Below are positions 1 through 11,564 of a stretch of 64,000 nucleotides of DNA, in pieces; the stretch's first letter is position 1, and the number at the start of each line of letters is the position of its first letter. Both the position numbers and the translations under genes were made by a program. The stretch covers positions 26,686,130-26,750,129 of the forward strand of contig OX453272.1 of NCBI GenBank assembly GCA_949710005.1. The letters are read 5' to 3'. Under the pieces are notes generated by a model. That model did no database searches. It saw only the letters and a program-made list of their open reading frames with translations, and was not told the DNA's origin. This DNA comes from Ricordea florida (lineage: Eukaryota > Cnidaria > Anthozoa > Corallimorpharia > Ricordeidae).

Positions 1-1485
1 ACATTTTGAGAATTTTAGAAAAGTTCCAAAATTCGCAAAAAATACATTTTTTAATTCGGGAAACGGGTGCAAATTTCAACATATTTCAATGAAACAGTAC
101 AAGCGCGCAAAAGCTCCTATTGACTTGATATTACTCATGTATTTAGCAGACATCCACGGCTTTAAGACCCCGTAAAAAGGTTTTGCGAAATAAGTATTTT
201 AATATAGTTTCTGGCTTTTATTGTGTGCGCTCTGATTGTGTGTTGTTTTGGTAGTCAAAATAACGCCCAACTTCAACCGTCAAAAGTCGATCCTGGTATG
301 TCACAAATTGAAAAAACTACTATGCCAAACGAAAGACCTGTTATTTTTTTAATTACACCTGAAGTTTTAGCTCTGCGAATTTAAACACGTGCGAGTAATA
401 AAATTTCAACTTGTGCCCCCCAAGTCGCCTGTCCGCGACAAGAACGGGAATGTAAACAAAGGAAAACATATGCAAATCGAGGAGAAAATCATGCGGAAGT
501 TATGACTTACCCCTCAAAGCGCAAAAAATTGATGGAATTCTGTTACCTTAACAGGGATTTCTATCTGAGAGACTAATAAAACGAAATTATCCGTCCAATA
601 ATAATAAAAAAGCTATAAAAAGGGCTGGAGTGCTAGTGTCATGAAGTCGCCTCGGATGCATCGGAACTCGTGTGTATGGTTCCGGAGGTAAAAAAGCTTC
701 TAAAGAAGCTTTCAAAATGCACCATGGAGCAAGCAAACAATGTCAGTAAAAATAGACTGATATTTTGAGGTATGATAGAAATGAACCATTGTAAGTTTAT
801 TTTTACAAGTGACCTTTAAAATTAAATAAAATGACAGATGAGGGCCGGCCATCGACAGTTCCATTTTAAATGGTCCGTCCCTTGGCTATCGTACTCAATG
901 TTAAGTCCAAAAAACCGAAACAAGATTCAACAAAATAAAACATATATTACAATAATCTTTAAAAAGTATAATGCTAACTTGAGAATTGTTTATTATTATA
1001 ACATATGTTTAAACATATGTTTTCCTTTGTTTACATTCCCGTTCTTGTCGCGGACAGGCGACTTGGGGGGCACAAGTTGAAATTTTATTACTCGCACGTG
1101 TTTAAATTCGCAGAGCTAAAACTTCAGGTGTAATTAAAAAAATAACAGGTCTTTCGTTTGGCATAGTAGTTTTTTCAATTTGTGACATACCAGGATCGAC
1201 TTTTGACGGTTGAAGTTGGGCGTTATTTTGACTACCAAAACAACACACAATCAGAGCGCACACAATAAAAGCCAGAAACTATATTAAAATACTTATTTCG
1301 CAAAACCTTTTTACGGGGTCTTAAAGCCGTGGATGTCTGCTAAATACATGAGTAATATCAAGTCAATAGGAGCTTTTGCGCGCTTGTACTGTTTCATTGA
1401 AATATGTTGAAATTTGCACCCGTTTCCCGAATTAAAAAATGTATTTTTTGCGAATTTTGGAACTTTTCTAAAATTCTCAAAATGT
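1..1485. repeat. Large palindromic element, 472-bp inverted arms
   Basis: Bases 1-472 are the reverse complement of 1014-1485. The pairing stays in register end to end (coordinates sum to 1486) and I saw no mismatch in the stretches I compared. The 541-bp spacer holds no convincing gene; the 80-residue ORF at 838-1080 has no family features. The left arm starts at the window edge, so the element may extend further. Near-identical arms fit a recently inserted non-autonomous foldback or MITE-like element, or a recent inverted duplication. The family is not recognised. Confidence 0.85.
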
Positions 1486-1621
1486 AAAGCGCTTGGGGAT
1501 TTCTTAATATCGTTTCTTGAAATAGTTCCCCCAAAGGGATGTTTGGGTGGTATCAGCCAAAATTCGAATTTTTGGAACTGATTTGAGATTCTCGATATTT
1601 TCGGACATTGGCTCTTAATAT

Positions 1622-2136
1622 CTGTGTATAATCAGAAATTTTTCAATACTATTGAGCTGTGGTAGAGTGACTTATGCTGCCATTGGTACATGTTTTTGCC
1701 TCAATTGCTATAAAGAACTGGAACTGTAACACTGAGTTAAATCCTGAGCTTGCACTCTATGATTAAAGCTGTTCAATCACTCATCCATATAATTCTGCAT
1801 TTAGCTGAATCAATAAACCACCCCAGTCTATTAACTGTACACTGTAATTAGCTAATGCTAATGGAATTGCTAATGGAATTGCTAATGAATAAGCCACCCA
1901 CGTTGCTTAATAGAGTATTTACGGTAGTTTATTCTTTGTTTAAATAGAGACCTCAAGTGAATGGAAGCTACAGTAGTTCAGCTGAACTGACATCTTCGCC
2001 AGGGTTTAACAGAAAGGAGTGAATTAGCAAAAGACATTTATTACATAAATTTGCCAAAGAGTACACAAAGAAAAGAGAGCATACAAATGTACTGGTTGCA
2101 AAAAATCCTTGAGACTGAGAGCACACCTTCAGAACC
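1622..2136 (+). repeat. 5' segment shared by the two zinc-finger loci (copy 1)
   Basis: From AATCAGAAATT at about 1632 to the first fingers, this stretch closely matches about 20727-21130, upstream of the second zinc-finger array. Copy 1 has an extra short direct duplication (GCTAATGGAATT repeated) near 1855-1885. The shared non-coding sequence shows that the two loci descend from one duplicated unit, not only from expansion of the finger-coding repeat. An upstream exon or promoter could lie here, but I cannot define one. Confidence 0.7.
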
Positions 2137-3552
2137 ATGAAAGCGTACGCACAGCAGACAAACCATACAAGTGTACAGTGTACAACAAATACTTTAGATA
2201 AAGAGGAGGCCTGCAGACACCAAAGAATGTACACAAGGGAAAAGCCATACAATTGCACTGTGTGTAGCAAATGGTTTAGACAGATGGGAAGCCTGCAGAA
2301 ACACCAAAGAGTACACACAGGGAAGAAACCATACAAATATACTGAGTGCAACAAGTGCTTTAATCAAAAGGAAAAGCTCCAGAGACACCAAAGAATACAC
2401 ACAGGAGAGAAACCATACAAATGCAGTGTGTGCAACAAATGCTTTAGAGTAAGAGGAAACCTGCAGACACACCAAAGAATACACACAGGAGAGAAACCAT
2501 ACAAATGCACTGTGTGCAACAAATGCTTTAGAGTGAAAGGAAACCTGCAGACGCACCAAAGAATACACACAGGGGAGAAACCATACAAATGCACTGTGTG
2601 CAACAAATGCTTTAGACAGATAGGAAGCCTGCAGAAACACCAAAGAGTACACACAGGGGAGAAACCATACAAATGCACTGTGTGCAACAAATGCTTTAGA
2701 GTAAAAGGAAACCTGCAGACACACCAAAGAATACACACAGGGGAGAAACCATACAAATGCACTGTGTGCAGCAAATGCTTTAATCAAAAGGAAAAGCTCC
2801 AGAGACACCAAAGAATACACACGGGGGAGAAACCATACAAATGTACTGTGTGCAGCAAATGGTTTAGACAGATAGGAAGCCTGCATAAACACCAAAGAGT
2901 ACACACAGGGGAGAAACCATACAAATGCACTGAGTGCAACAAGTGCTTTAATCAAAAGGAAAAGCTCCAGAAACACCAAAGAATACACACAGGGGAGAAA
3001 CCATACAAATGCACTGTGTGCAGCAAATGGTTTAAACAGAGAGGAAGCCTGCAGAAACACCAAAGAGTAAACAGAAGGGAGAAACCATACAAATGCACTG
3101 TGGGCAACAAATGCGTTAGCCAAAGAGATCTGCAAACACACCAAAGAATTCACACTCGTGAGAGACCATACAAATGCACAAGCAGTGGTACATCTGTTAG
3201 GCAAAAGGGAGAACGTCAAAAATACAAGACAAGGCAAGCTTCTATTGTTGGTAGGAAATCACACCATAGCACAGACTGCAACAAATTTACTTCTGTAAAG
3301 GAAAATATGCACGAAAAAGAAAGTAGCACTGACAATGAGACATTCTTAAGTAAAAGAGAGCACCATTTTGGTCACACCACATGTAGAACTCGGACACATG
3401 ACCAGGTCACAGTGATAGATTCTGACCTGGAAGAGGTTAAGCTGTGTTCTTATTCGTCCACCGAAGATAAGAGAATTGAGTGTTGGATCTGTCAAATGAA
3501 GTTTGGATGTTCCTCGGACATAATTAAGCATGTTTACGAACATTTTTTGTAG
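2137..3552 (+). CDS. C2H2 zinc-finger array protein, 5' end damaged
   Basis: About twelve tandem C2H2 units of 28 residues (84 bp) joined by TGEKPYKC linkers, plus a separate C-terminal finger (CWIC...HVYEH) that closes the protein. Such arrays bind DNA, normally in the nucleus as transcription factors. Several units have lost ligands: unit 2 starts YKYTEC, unit 10 ends in RVN instead of RVH, unit 11 has CTVGN, and unit 12 is degenerate. Upstream, another frame encodes a good finger (around 2087-2200) that ends in a stop near 2203. Compared with the second array, two bases are missing near 2213. The true N-terminus is therefore frameshifted or lies in another exon. No KRAB, BTB or other effector domain is visible. 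It could be an expressed gene or a decaying duplicate. Confidence 0.75.
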   Translation: MKAYAQQTNHTSVQCTTNTLDKEEACRHQRMYTREKPYNCTVCSKWFRQMGSLQKHQRVHTGKKPYKYTECNKCFNQKEKLQRHQRIHTGEKPYKCSVCNKCFRVRGNLQTHQRIHTGEKPYKCTVCNKCFRVKGNLQTHQRIHTGEKPYKCTVCNKCFRQIGSLQKHQRVHTGEKPYKCTVCNKCFRVKGNLQTHQRIHTGEKPYKCTVCSKCFNQKEKLQRHQRIHTGEKPYKCTVCSKWFRQIGSLHKHQRVHTGEKPYKCTECNKCFNQKEKLQKHQRIHTGEKPYKCTVCSKWFKQRGSLQKHQRVNRREKPYKCTVGNKCVSQRDLQTHQRIHTRERPYKCTSSGTSVRQKGERQKYKTRQASIVGRKSHHSTDCNKFTSVKENMHEKESSTDNETFLSKREHHFGHTTCRTRTHDQVTVIDSDLEEVKLCSYSSTEDKRIECWICQMKFGCSSDIIKHVYEHFL

Positions 3553-5426
3553 AAAATATTTTCTTCTGTATTGCTACATTTACTTGGAAAATAAATTATT
3601 GGCCTCGTCAGTTAACGTCGCTGTGATATGACACTTTAACCTTTCTTTCAACCCGTTTTTAACACTTTCGTCTTGTTAAATGTTTAGTTGTATTATAACT
3701 TGCATAAAGGTTCGAGCCATTATACGGATAATGTAAACAAAAAAAAACATTTGTTTTTAGATGTTTTTATCCAAAAACATTTTATGTTGAATTTGTTACT
3801 GCCATGGTCAATACTCTGTCTCTGATTGTTTACTTCTATCTGTAGATTTCTGGAGAGTTAGCTTGTGTTCCATATAAAATTATGTTAAAATGTTTGGTAG
3901 TTTAATCATATCATGGTCAGACCTTGATTGATATGATATTTTGTAACCCAAAGGAGTTTTGAAGAAGCTGAAGTTTCTCGGACTTTGAACGTCGTTCTGT
4001 GGCAGTTAATATAATATCGAACCTCGAGTAAATATCATATCTCTACAACAACGGCCACTTTTTTCGGTCCCGGCGGACAGTCCATACACTCTCTTTTTAT
4101 TTTCATCTCTCTACCACGGCCACATATATTTAGCATTTTTTAAAACGGTCAGTACAAAATGCAGACTACAGACTGCAGACCGGCTACTAAATGCACACTA
4201 CGTACAAAACGCAAACTGGCTTTTTTCTGTCTACATCGAAAGTACACGTACTTTGCATTTTTAAATGTTAAGACTTTCGGAGTAGTATAGCCAGGGTGAA
4301 ATGATGCGGTTACAGGTGATGTGACTCGCCCCAGGCCAAGCTACCCAGCCCTCCCTTCGACCAACTCTCGCGCCCCCAAAACGCACATCATTTATACCCC
4401 GGCTATACAGGACTCCAGCCACATCCCCAAAATAACCCTCAGCGAGAAGCGACGAGAAAAGAGAATTTAGGTCAAAATAACCAGCGCACCAGGATTTTCG
4501 GCTACCATTTTTTACCTCATGGTATGTACGTCATACCATGAGGTATAGTGATGGTTGGATTGGTCAGTCCATTCCCGTTAGACAATTAATTTATGCGTTA
4601 AATCAGCATTAAATGTGAATTAAACAGGTTTTACCCTGTCTCCCCTACTACGTTTGGTTTTGTCCACAAAGTCGTGCTATTATTTTATGTTCATATATGT
4701 GGGGGAGGGGTGAGGCAGCGGCAGCACATGTTTACAAAAATAATGGCTTCTGTTGCGTCGAGCCCGATTGTCAAGGTGGGTTTTCATTCCTTTCGCTCCA
4801 TCTTGGGTCAAAAGACACATCTGAAGATCTCGCCAACTAACAGGAAATGTGTTCCATAATGGGCGAGTGGAAAGAAATGAGTTTTAAAGTCTTAAAAGTG
4901 ACGATGTCTCTAATTTGGACGACGAGTAATTGATCAGTCGTAGCAAGAGTACACAAAACGAACTATTCGGAATGGTCTGGGGAAAAGGGTAAGCTATCCT
5001 CCTCCTACTGTCCTTGTTCTTTTTTGCTATGGAATTAACCCTTTGGTGTTTATCTTTCTGAGCAAACCATTATTGGGACGTTTCCCAACAATTAAAACAT
5101 AATTTAGGCCGTCGAAGAAATGACTTAAAATACTCTGTTGTAACTACTTTAACGAGGAAAAATACTGCATTTTTACAGCCGTCAAATTCCCAGGTACACT
5201 TTCATTAATACCAAATTGGATAAACAGCTAAGAAAAGTGTTGCTTGTTACTTATGGCGACCAACATCTGTCAATGTGCTTCCAAGTGTTTACTGTAAAGC
5301 ATTTGAACAGAAGTGATACATACATAAACGCTTAAATCTAGACTCCTTCTTCACTTAAGGTTTATTTGTCCAGTCAAAACGTTATATTTAACAAATAAAT
5401 CAGCCTCCACTGGGCCTTGTTCTGTT
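3553..5426. other. Intergenic stretch without a supported gene
   Basis: The short ORFs here have no family features. The stretch includes a perfect hairpin (4513-4545), an ordinary AT-rich background, and a more GC-rich patch at 4300-4450 ending in GGCTATAC-type sequence. Nothing coding is supported. Confidence 0.5.
4513..4545. repeat. Perfect 14-bp hairpin
   Basis: TACCTCATGGTATG at 4513-4526 is the exact reverse complement of 4532-4545, with a 5-nt loop TACGT. It is a short cruciform-capable palindrome of unknown role, possibly a solo end or remnant of a foldback element. Confidence 0.8.
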
Positions 5427-5540
5427 ATAAAGCACGCAGGAGGCGACGAGAGCACGAAAGGAATGTGGGGGAAACACGAGCTAAAGGCGATTGTTCCTCC
5501 CTACTTCTTGAGTGCTCTCGTCACCTCCTGCGTGCTTTAT
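5427..5540. repeat. Short inverted-repeat element (29-bp arms)
   Basis: The arm 5427-5455 (ATAAAGCACGCAGGAGG...) pairs with 5512-5540 with a single mismatch around a 56-bp centre. Size and structure fit a tiny MITE or foldback element. No coding content; family unknown. Confidence 0.8.
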
Positions 5541-6518
5541 ATATCAGATGAAGACCTTATTTAACATCCTCAACTAATAACGTATTTACATGATGCACTT
5601 CTCAACTAAAACACGTTACAAATGTAACACTCCTTAGACAAAGGACAGAATTCATAGAATAACAAGACGATATAAGATCGTAAGTCGGGCAACAGGTAGA
5701 CGTGCTGTTATGAGTGTTGACCACTTATGGTGCGGAGTGGTCCAAAAAAGAAATGCTAAGGGTACCAAGGTCCTGGTTTCCAACGTGGCACCTTTGTTGT
5801 CGTTTCCTCGAGTTTCATCGCGAGGCACCTTGTCTTTATCAGCAAATGCTCTTCTGTCACTCTGTCCACATTTTCTGTTCACTGGTAACTCGTTTGATTC
5901 TGGTTTGATTCTAGTGAGACATTCGTAAAATCATTTGATTCCTTTGCTATTTTCAGTTCGCGGAACGACCCGTTTTGAAATATACGCTCATTACACACGC
6001 CATCTTTTAGTGTGGGTCTACTGTTTGAGCGTAGAAAAGATGACACCATTTGTTTCCGACATATTCGCCATCGACTTGGACATTGTAGAAAGAAGGTTGC
6101 GCCCGTATTACGTGTCTGCGGTATTCCCCATTGCACGTGACTGCGATTTGCGATGAAACTCGAGTGTAAACCTATTGTCGGTTGCCCGACTAATTACCAC
6201 ATACCATGGGCTAGCTAGAAGGAGCCTTTGATTTATCTATGTACTCCACATTAACAGGTTTAATACAATAAATACAAAGTTCAAGGAAAAGTGTGGAGCA
6301 GGGCATGATATAGTAATACTAGTTATATGTCCTTTTTATTGAATAAATTTTTTAAGATAAATGCCACAGGTTAACCATGATTAAATTCTTCCTGTAATCC
6401 CAATACACTACCGCACAAGCAAATTGTAAGAATTGAGAACACGATCAAATCAAGGATGCTAAATCGATCAACCACCAAACTCTCTGAACTAGAATATAAG
6501 GTACTGTATAGCACTTGC
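5541..6518. other. Non-coding stretch
   Basis: Overlapping short ORFs on both strands (5652-6156) have no recognisable domain and look like chance openings. Nothing else is supported. Confidence 0.4.
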
Positions 6519-6907
6519 TCAGGAGAAAATGTACTCGATCTTGGCAGTGGAGGGGTTAAACAATCGTTTTGTTGACTTTTGACGAACATACAGAGGAATA
6601 GCAGCATTCCAGTAATAACAACCGATTACTGATGGACAAAATTTCCTTATGTTTATCATGAAGGGACTGGGATTGAGATGCTGCAGGGATGAAATACAAG
6701 TGCGCAATTGTGTTGCTCAGACACAAGAGATAGAGTGAGGTTGGACGGCTTTCCGTCTAAGATGTGATCATAAAGTAGTTGGCAGGTATAACGTTTTACA
6801 ATATCAGGAAGCTTGATCAGACCAAGGTTTACGTAAGGAGGAATAATATGATCACAGCGTGGGACTTCATTTATGATTCTCACTACCTTGTTCTGCAACA
6901 TTACCAA
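6519..6907 (-). pseudogene. CR1-like LINE, C-terminal scrap of ORF2
   Basis: On the minus strand the frame from 6907 contains LQNKVVRIIN...YVNLGLIKLPDI...QLLYDHILDGK. This is the layout of the region after the reverse-transcriptase palm in CR1-like non-LTR retrotransposons. A neighbouring frame continues it with IRKFCPSVIGCYYWN and VRQKSTKRLF, typical of the extreme C-terminus. The frame changes between the pieces and the catalytic core is absent, so this is a 5'-truncated, decayed insertion. Confidence 0.65.
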
Positions 6908-7559
6908 TTTCGACCATACCTTAACACTGCTAAATATGACGAGTTCCAGTTTACCGAGATAACAGCCATTGAAGATGCACTAGTAGCAAGTGAACCTGAT
7001 CAGTATCAAATGTGGGATCCTCAACTATTTGTGGAAAAATCATTGGTGTTAAGCAAACTACAAGTTCAATTTCCTGTGGGTCCTGTACAACTTGGACCCT
7101 TACAAAGTGATTTCCCTTACAATGGAATAATAACCTTCTAATTAGAAAATATTGAATCAGGGTTCATTGTTGTGTTGAATGTTAAGAGTGCTAGTTTATA
7201 ATACGGAAACTTGTAAAGTTTTTTCAATCACATTCACTATAACTGCAAATGGATATTTTTATTACATTGTTGCTATATATTTTCATGTTATTACTTAACA
7301 GAACTGGAAAATATTGAAACATGATGTGTTATGTTACTGTTCTTAGCAAAGTAGCCTGTTACAGTTGAGACCGTATAACTCATTAGAATGAGGACTTCCT
7401 ATCACATGCATGTAAGTCTGTTTGATTGTTATATTTCACTGTTGTAACTTGTCAGAATTGTAACACAAACAAATATTGAATCAGACTTTATTGTTGTGTT
7501 GAATGTCAAGAGCACTAAAAATTGTAAGCTAGTTTACATCATATTAACTGTTACATCTG

Positions 7560-8065
7560 AATATTTTTCACTGAAGGCTCATCATCGATGAAAAGAACAT
7601 CATATCAACTATAGCAACATCATCATCCGGCGATTGGGCTGTGTGCCTTGCTAATACGGGTTGACAGTTAGCATCATCGTAGGGATTAATAAAATAGCCG
7701 AATACAGATCTAGATGGTAAATGCTCAGTTTTGATATTTTTGAGTGAACCTTTTACTTTGATTCAAAATCCGCATAAATATAGCAGTTGGAACTCGATTC
7801 TTCCTATTACAATTTGTAAAATAAATATATTGCGGGCTTCCGTCCTTATTAATGGGCATTTTAACATTAACAACATCATATTTAGCGCAATATTCGTCAT
7901 CTTCATCCAGTGTGTTACACCAGAACGAGTTAAAGCAACATGATATGCATGTAACAAAAGAATATTTCATGCCATTATTGTTTATATCTGTGATGAAAAC
8001 AAGCCCAATAAAATTATTTATCCAACAATAGTGATTTGTTTGCTCTTTTGTTATAAGTATAGTAG
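7560..8065 (-). pseudogene. Fossil fragment of a Polinton DNA polymerase B
   Basis: Read on the minus strand, three successive segments match consecutive segments of the intact Polinton polymerase at 40791-45011: NHYCWINNF (against SHYCLIKNF), then NVKMPINKDGSPQYIYF (against KINMPKDEDGNPKYINF), then VFGYFINPYDD with TAQSPDDDVA (against GFCYLIKPFDE and TAKSEDEDIA). They are in the right order but spread over shifted frames with stops. This covers the zinc-finger and first exonuclease region only. It is an independent, reverse-oriented and much decayed insertion, or a displaced piece of one. Confidence 0.85.
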
Positions 8066-8455
8066 GTTAATATAATCCTTATGTTATACTCGTCGTTTAC
8101 TTAATCTGGATGTACAGAATTTTTGTCATTTGCTATATCGTAACGTTAATATTATATACGTAATTGTCCTGTGCTGCTCAAATATGTCAATATATTGTTA
8201 TCTTTTTATATAGTAGGAAATTTTATTCCATTTCAATCAAGCTTTTTAGAGCTTTCTCTAATTTGTACTGTAAGGTGTTCGGGGTGTATTTTTATTTGAT
8301 AAACGGCGGATGTTACGGCCTGCTTAAGAAATTTATTATCTTTTTCATTCTTTACACGTTATAATTGATATACAGCTCGCTATTTGCTGCTATATATATT
8401 TTGGTTGTGGAATATATGAGCTTCCAGCTATTGGATCTGATTTAATTTTATTAAA

Positions 8456-8487
8456 TAGATTTAGCCAAGCCTAAAAGCGGAGCTCCT
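8456..8487 (+). repeat. Short dispersed repeat also found at 61657
   Basis: TAGATTTAGCCAAGCCTAAA followed by AG(C/T)G-G(A/G)GCTCC occurs here and again at 61657-61687, just upstream of the Penelope-like element. Two copies 53 kb apart suggest a dispersed repeat or an element end. Its nature is unknown. Confidence 0.6.
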
Positions 8488-9300
8488 CACGCAGACCCTC
8501 ACACATTGAAAATGTTGTTACTAAAGTTATTAAATACGCCTGGTGTACGCAACTACTTAAAGAAGATTCGATAGCTGAAATAAATCGTCAAAAAAAAAAA
8601 CATCTAGCTCGCGAGTCAACGGAAGAACCATTACATGGTCAGCAAAATTATAATAGTCAGTTTAAAGCAACACCAAAAGCAGCTAGGCAGCTCTTTCACA
8701 AATGAAAAATAGACACTCAGCTTTATGCTTATGTCCCTCCAAAAACGCTTGAAAACTTGTAGGAAGAAAATTTTTCCTCCAAAACCGCTATGAATATAGA
8801 GATTACTTCATGGTTAGTGAGCGCGGACGATTTTTCTTCACGAGTTGTGAAGAATAGAAAACGAACGAGTGAGCGCAGCGAACGAGTGAGTTTACTTTTC
8901 TTCACAACGAGTGAAGAAAAATGGTACGGGCGAACTAACCATGAAGTAATTTGTTTATTTTTTAGGTACTGAGATTTACTCCTTACAAAATACTACTAAC
9001 TGATCATGAATCACGCTGGGCTAGAAAAATCAAGATACCACAACAAGGTGCAAAACGCAGCACTTACCAGGCTTTATTTTGGAGCATACCGAATAAACAT
9101 GACAGTCAAGTTAAAAATGCGTTCAAAATTTACTTCTCTAAAATGATACAAACATTGCACGAACTGGAAAATTCTACTTTAAACACTGTTGGAAATGTCG
9201 CTAGACGTATAAGAACCGCGAAGACAGTTAAAAACGTTTTAAAACGACTCGTGAATGACTCAGGAATGTCTTGTGTACGGGAAATACAATGTAAAATTAC
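8488..9300 (+). other. Coding-like but broken segments, unidentified
   Basis: Two plus-strand stretches read as fairly long, charged peptides interrupted by single stops: about 8510-8760 (TQLLKEDSIAEINRQKKKHL...) and about 9020-9290 (KIKIPQQGAKRSTYQALFW..., then VARRIRTAKTVKNVLKRLV). They look like decayed coding sequence, perhaps of a mobile element. I recognise no family. Confidence 0.3.
8798..8953. repeat. Imperfect palindrome, foldback-like
   Basis: ATTACTTCATGGTTAGT at the left end is mirrored by ACTAACCATGAAGTAAT at the right. The centre carries inverted copies of TTCTTCACTCGTTGTGAAGAA-like sequence and GAACGAGTGAGCG repeats. It abuts the inverted-repeat element that starts at 8963. 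It is probably a small foldback element; no gene. Confidence 0.65.
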
Positions 9301-9855
9301 CTTTTTGTTTTGATTTTAATGCGGCTCTTGCTTTTTCAAACACCACTTCTTTTGAGATGCTGAATCCGTAGCTTTTTTACTCAAATAACCGTTGCGAAAA
9401 AGAGAACGGAGCGAACTTGGCTCATAATCTTTGTTTTCCTTCTTTCCCACTGCTACCGGACAAATTCACTCACGAACTGAATTGAGCTCGTTTGAAGGAA
9501 TTTCTTCTACGGACCTTGATTCGCCTTTCAACGTCAAGAATTCTTTCAGTGAAGCGACGGGCTGTTCGGATTTGTTATTCGTATTTTTATTTTCTTGATC
9601 TTGTATGAAGTCCTCGACTGAAGCTGTATCTGCAAACCTAGAATTTCTCAAAGAAGAAGCTGAGGAAGAAGCCGTTATTGCTCACTTTTTGCCGAGTTGA
9701 TGGCGCCAAAACTGATTCCACCTCTATGAACAGTGAATTGGTCGGACCACTTTTTTTCACTAGTGAAGAAAATGGTCCAACCAATCAAATTGCTTCTAGT
9801 TTTTTACAGACTATTTTTCTCACACAGATTTATAAGGAGTAAATCTCAGTACCTA
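8963..9855. mobile_element. Possible TIR element with 23-bp terminal repeats
   Basis: TAGGTACTGAGATTTACTCC... at 8963-8985 is the exact reverse complement of 9833-9855, bounding an 893-bp interval. The interval contains a minus-strand coding scrap (9466-9651). No target-site duplication is clear. It could be a non-autonomous DNA transposon carrying captured sequence, or two inverted solo repeats. Confidence 0.5.
9466..9651 (-). pseudogene. Fragment resembling KIAA1958/DUF3504-type proteins
   Basis: The 61-residue minus-strand frame contains ASLKEFLTLKGESRSVEEIP and PSNELN. This recalls the N-terminal lead-in (a stretch ending in 'EIP..ELN.YL') of KIAA1958/ZMYM-like DUF3504 proteins, which derive from tyrosine recombinases. 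The recombinase core is not present downstream. The assignment rests on a short motif recalled from the family and is tentative. Otherwise it is an unidentified coding scrap. Confidence 0.35.
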
Positions 9856-10022
9856 TGGAATAAATTCCGTTTCTTCAGCAAAACATTGTACACTGCTGTA
9901 GACTGCTGGCTGTAGGTTGTGTAGCCGCGGCAAGCCGCGAAAAGCGCGCGAAAAACAAAGCCTCCTTTCGGTTTAAGACCTTCTAAATATCCCGGATGAC
10001 TACTGGCCGCCATGTTGGGGCA

Positions 10023-10052
10023 ACGTCGTCGTCGTCGTCGTCATCGTCGCTA
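10023..10052. repeat. GTC trinucleotide microsatellite
   Basis: GTCGTCGTCGTC... with one interruption lies in a locally GC-rich patch. It is a simple repeat and no ORF of interest spans it. Confidence 0.85.
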
Positions 10053-10264
10053 GGCGCACGCGCCCGCGAGCCATGCCGCTAGTCACGATGACCATGAAAA
10101 CTCAAACGCATGGTTTTCTCAATTTCTATCCTCGCACGGTAGTTATGGGGCTCCGCTCTGCGGCTCTTCGAGCCGCTGTGGAGCTCCGCTATAAATATCG
10201 GAAGTTTCAACGCTTACAAACTGCGCGCCAGCCTCTCCCCTGTGCGTCAAATTTAGGCCGGTAG

Positions 10265-11560
10265 TTTCTCAAGAACAGTACAAAACACATGCAACATAAA
10301 TAATATTGCATGGTAAAAACTCTGATTCGGTTATTTATATCTATCTATATATACATATATACATATATATTATCGGTTTTCTGCCCTTAAAATGCGCATA
10401 AGTTTCCTCTGGCTTTTTAGTGAGAATTTGATTTAAATTTGCAGGTTAATATAAACCTTAACTTCACTGGTTTTTCATCTTTCTTATGGTATTAATAACA
10501 TTTAAACACTGTCAACCGAAAAGATCTGTTTTAGACCCAAAAATGAAGCCGTTTCGGTGAGTAAAATACAGTACTACTTTTGGGTCTGACTTAGCCCATT
10601 TGGAATAGAGTTCTTTTGGCTCCAGTAAACAGGGCAGAAATAGCCCTGTATAAGGAAGTCGAAACGAAGACACAGAAGAGCTATTTCAAAAAAATGGGGG
10701 GTAGCTTTGGTTTTTAAAGTGGTTGAAATAATGCGTTTGAATGGTTAAATTAGTCCTTCTCGAGCCGTTTCATGCGTTAAAAAAGGAAGACAATTGGCCC
10801 ATTTTTTTGTGGCCCAGTTTATGTTGAAAACGAATGTACTCTAAATGAATAAATTAGCACCATTAAAATGAAAAGGCCTGTAAGGAATAAACCCTTTCAT
10901 ATCTGATTGAAGGTAATAAACTTACTATATATTACTTTACTTGTCATATTTCTTCTTCTTAGTTTTATTTTATTTACAATATGCAAGCGAAGTACCATAG
11001 ACAAACATTTCAGGCCGAACTCGTGGTGAATATTCACGGATAATCACTTTCTACGAATAATTGTTCATTTATTCTTACATACATGTATACATTGTGGTTC
11101 AACTTTATCCTTGGTTCAGAGTTGTTTTTCTTTTTTAGGTTATGATAATGTGATGATAATGGCTTTGAAACAAGGGAAAATAATATTTGAACCAAAGATA
11201 AAATTGAACTACGACATAAACATTTCTTATAGGTTCTGCATGGGTGAAGATGTTGCCGACCTGTTTAAATAGTGGTACCCTATGATTGCTGTCCTTAAAA
11301 CAGCTCGAGTTAATCATAGGACTGAAAACTTTTTGTGATCTGAAAAACAATGCATCTTGACATTAGTGTTCAAACAATCCTCTTAGGAAACTGCTTGTAA
11401 GTTCACTTTTCATGAAATAATATTGTAAATATAATAGAAATCATAACTACTATAACAGAAGCAAGGCTTGATTCCTTACAGGACTTTTGGAACTAGCCTA
11501 ACTTTCAAAAAGTCCGGAAAACTCATGACTTGTTTCATGCATCTACTGGAAGAGCAAAAA
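10265..11560. other. AT-rich non-coding stretch
   Basis: No gene is supported. A GTGAATATTCAC...GATAATCAC segment near 11028-11060 matches the inverted-repeat family described at 19201 and 57525, and is a small remnant of it. Confidence 0.4.
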
Positions 11561-11564
11561 TTTA

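Noticed and set aside
2200..3200. Regular 84-bp repeats that could suggest a CRISPR array
   Set aside because: The repeats code for C2H2 fingers with TGEKPYKC linkers, there are no unique spacers, and the setting is eukaryotic.
1968..3543. Long minus-strand ORFs opposite the first zinc-finger array
   Set aside because: They follow the 84-bp period of the plus-strand fingers and read as repeated CVYSLV/ILWC strings; they are antisense shadows.
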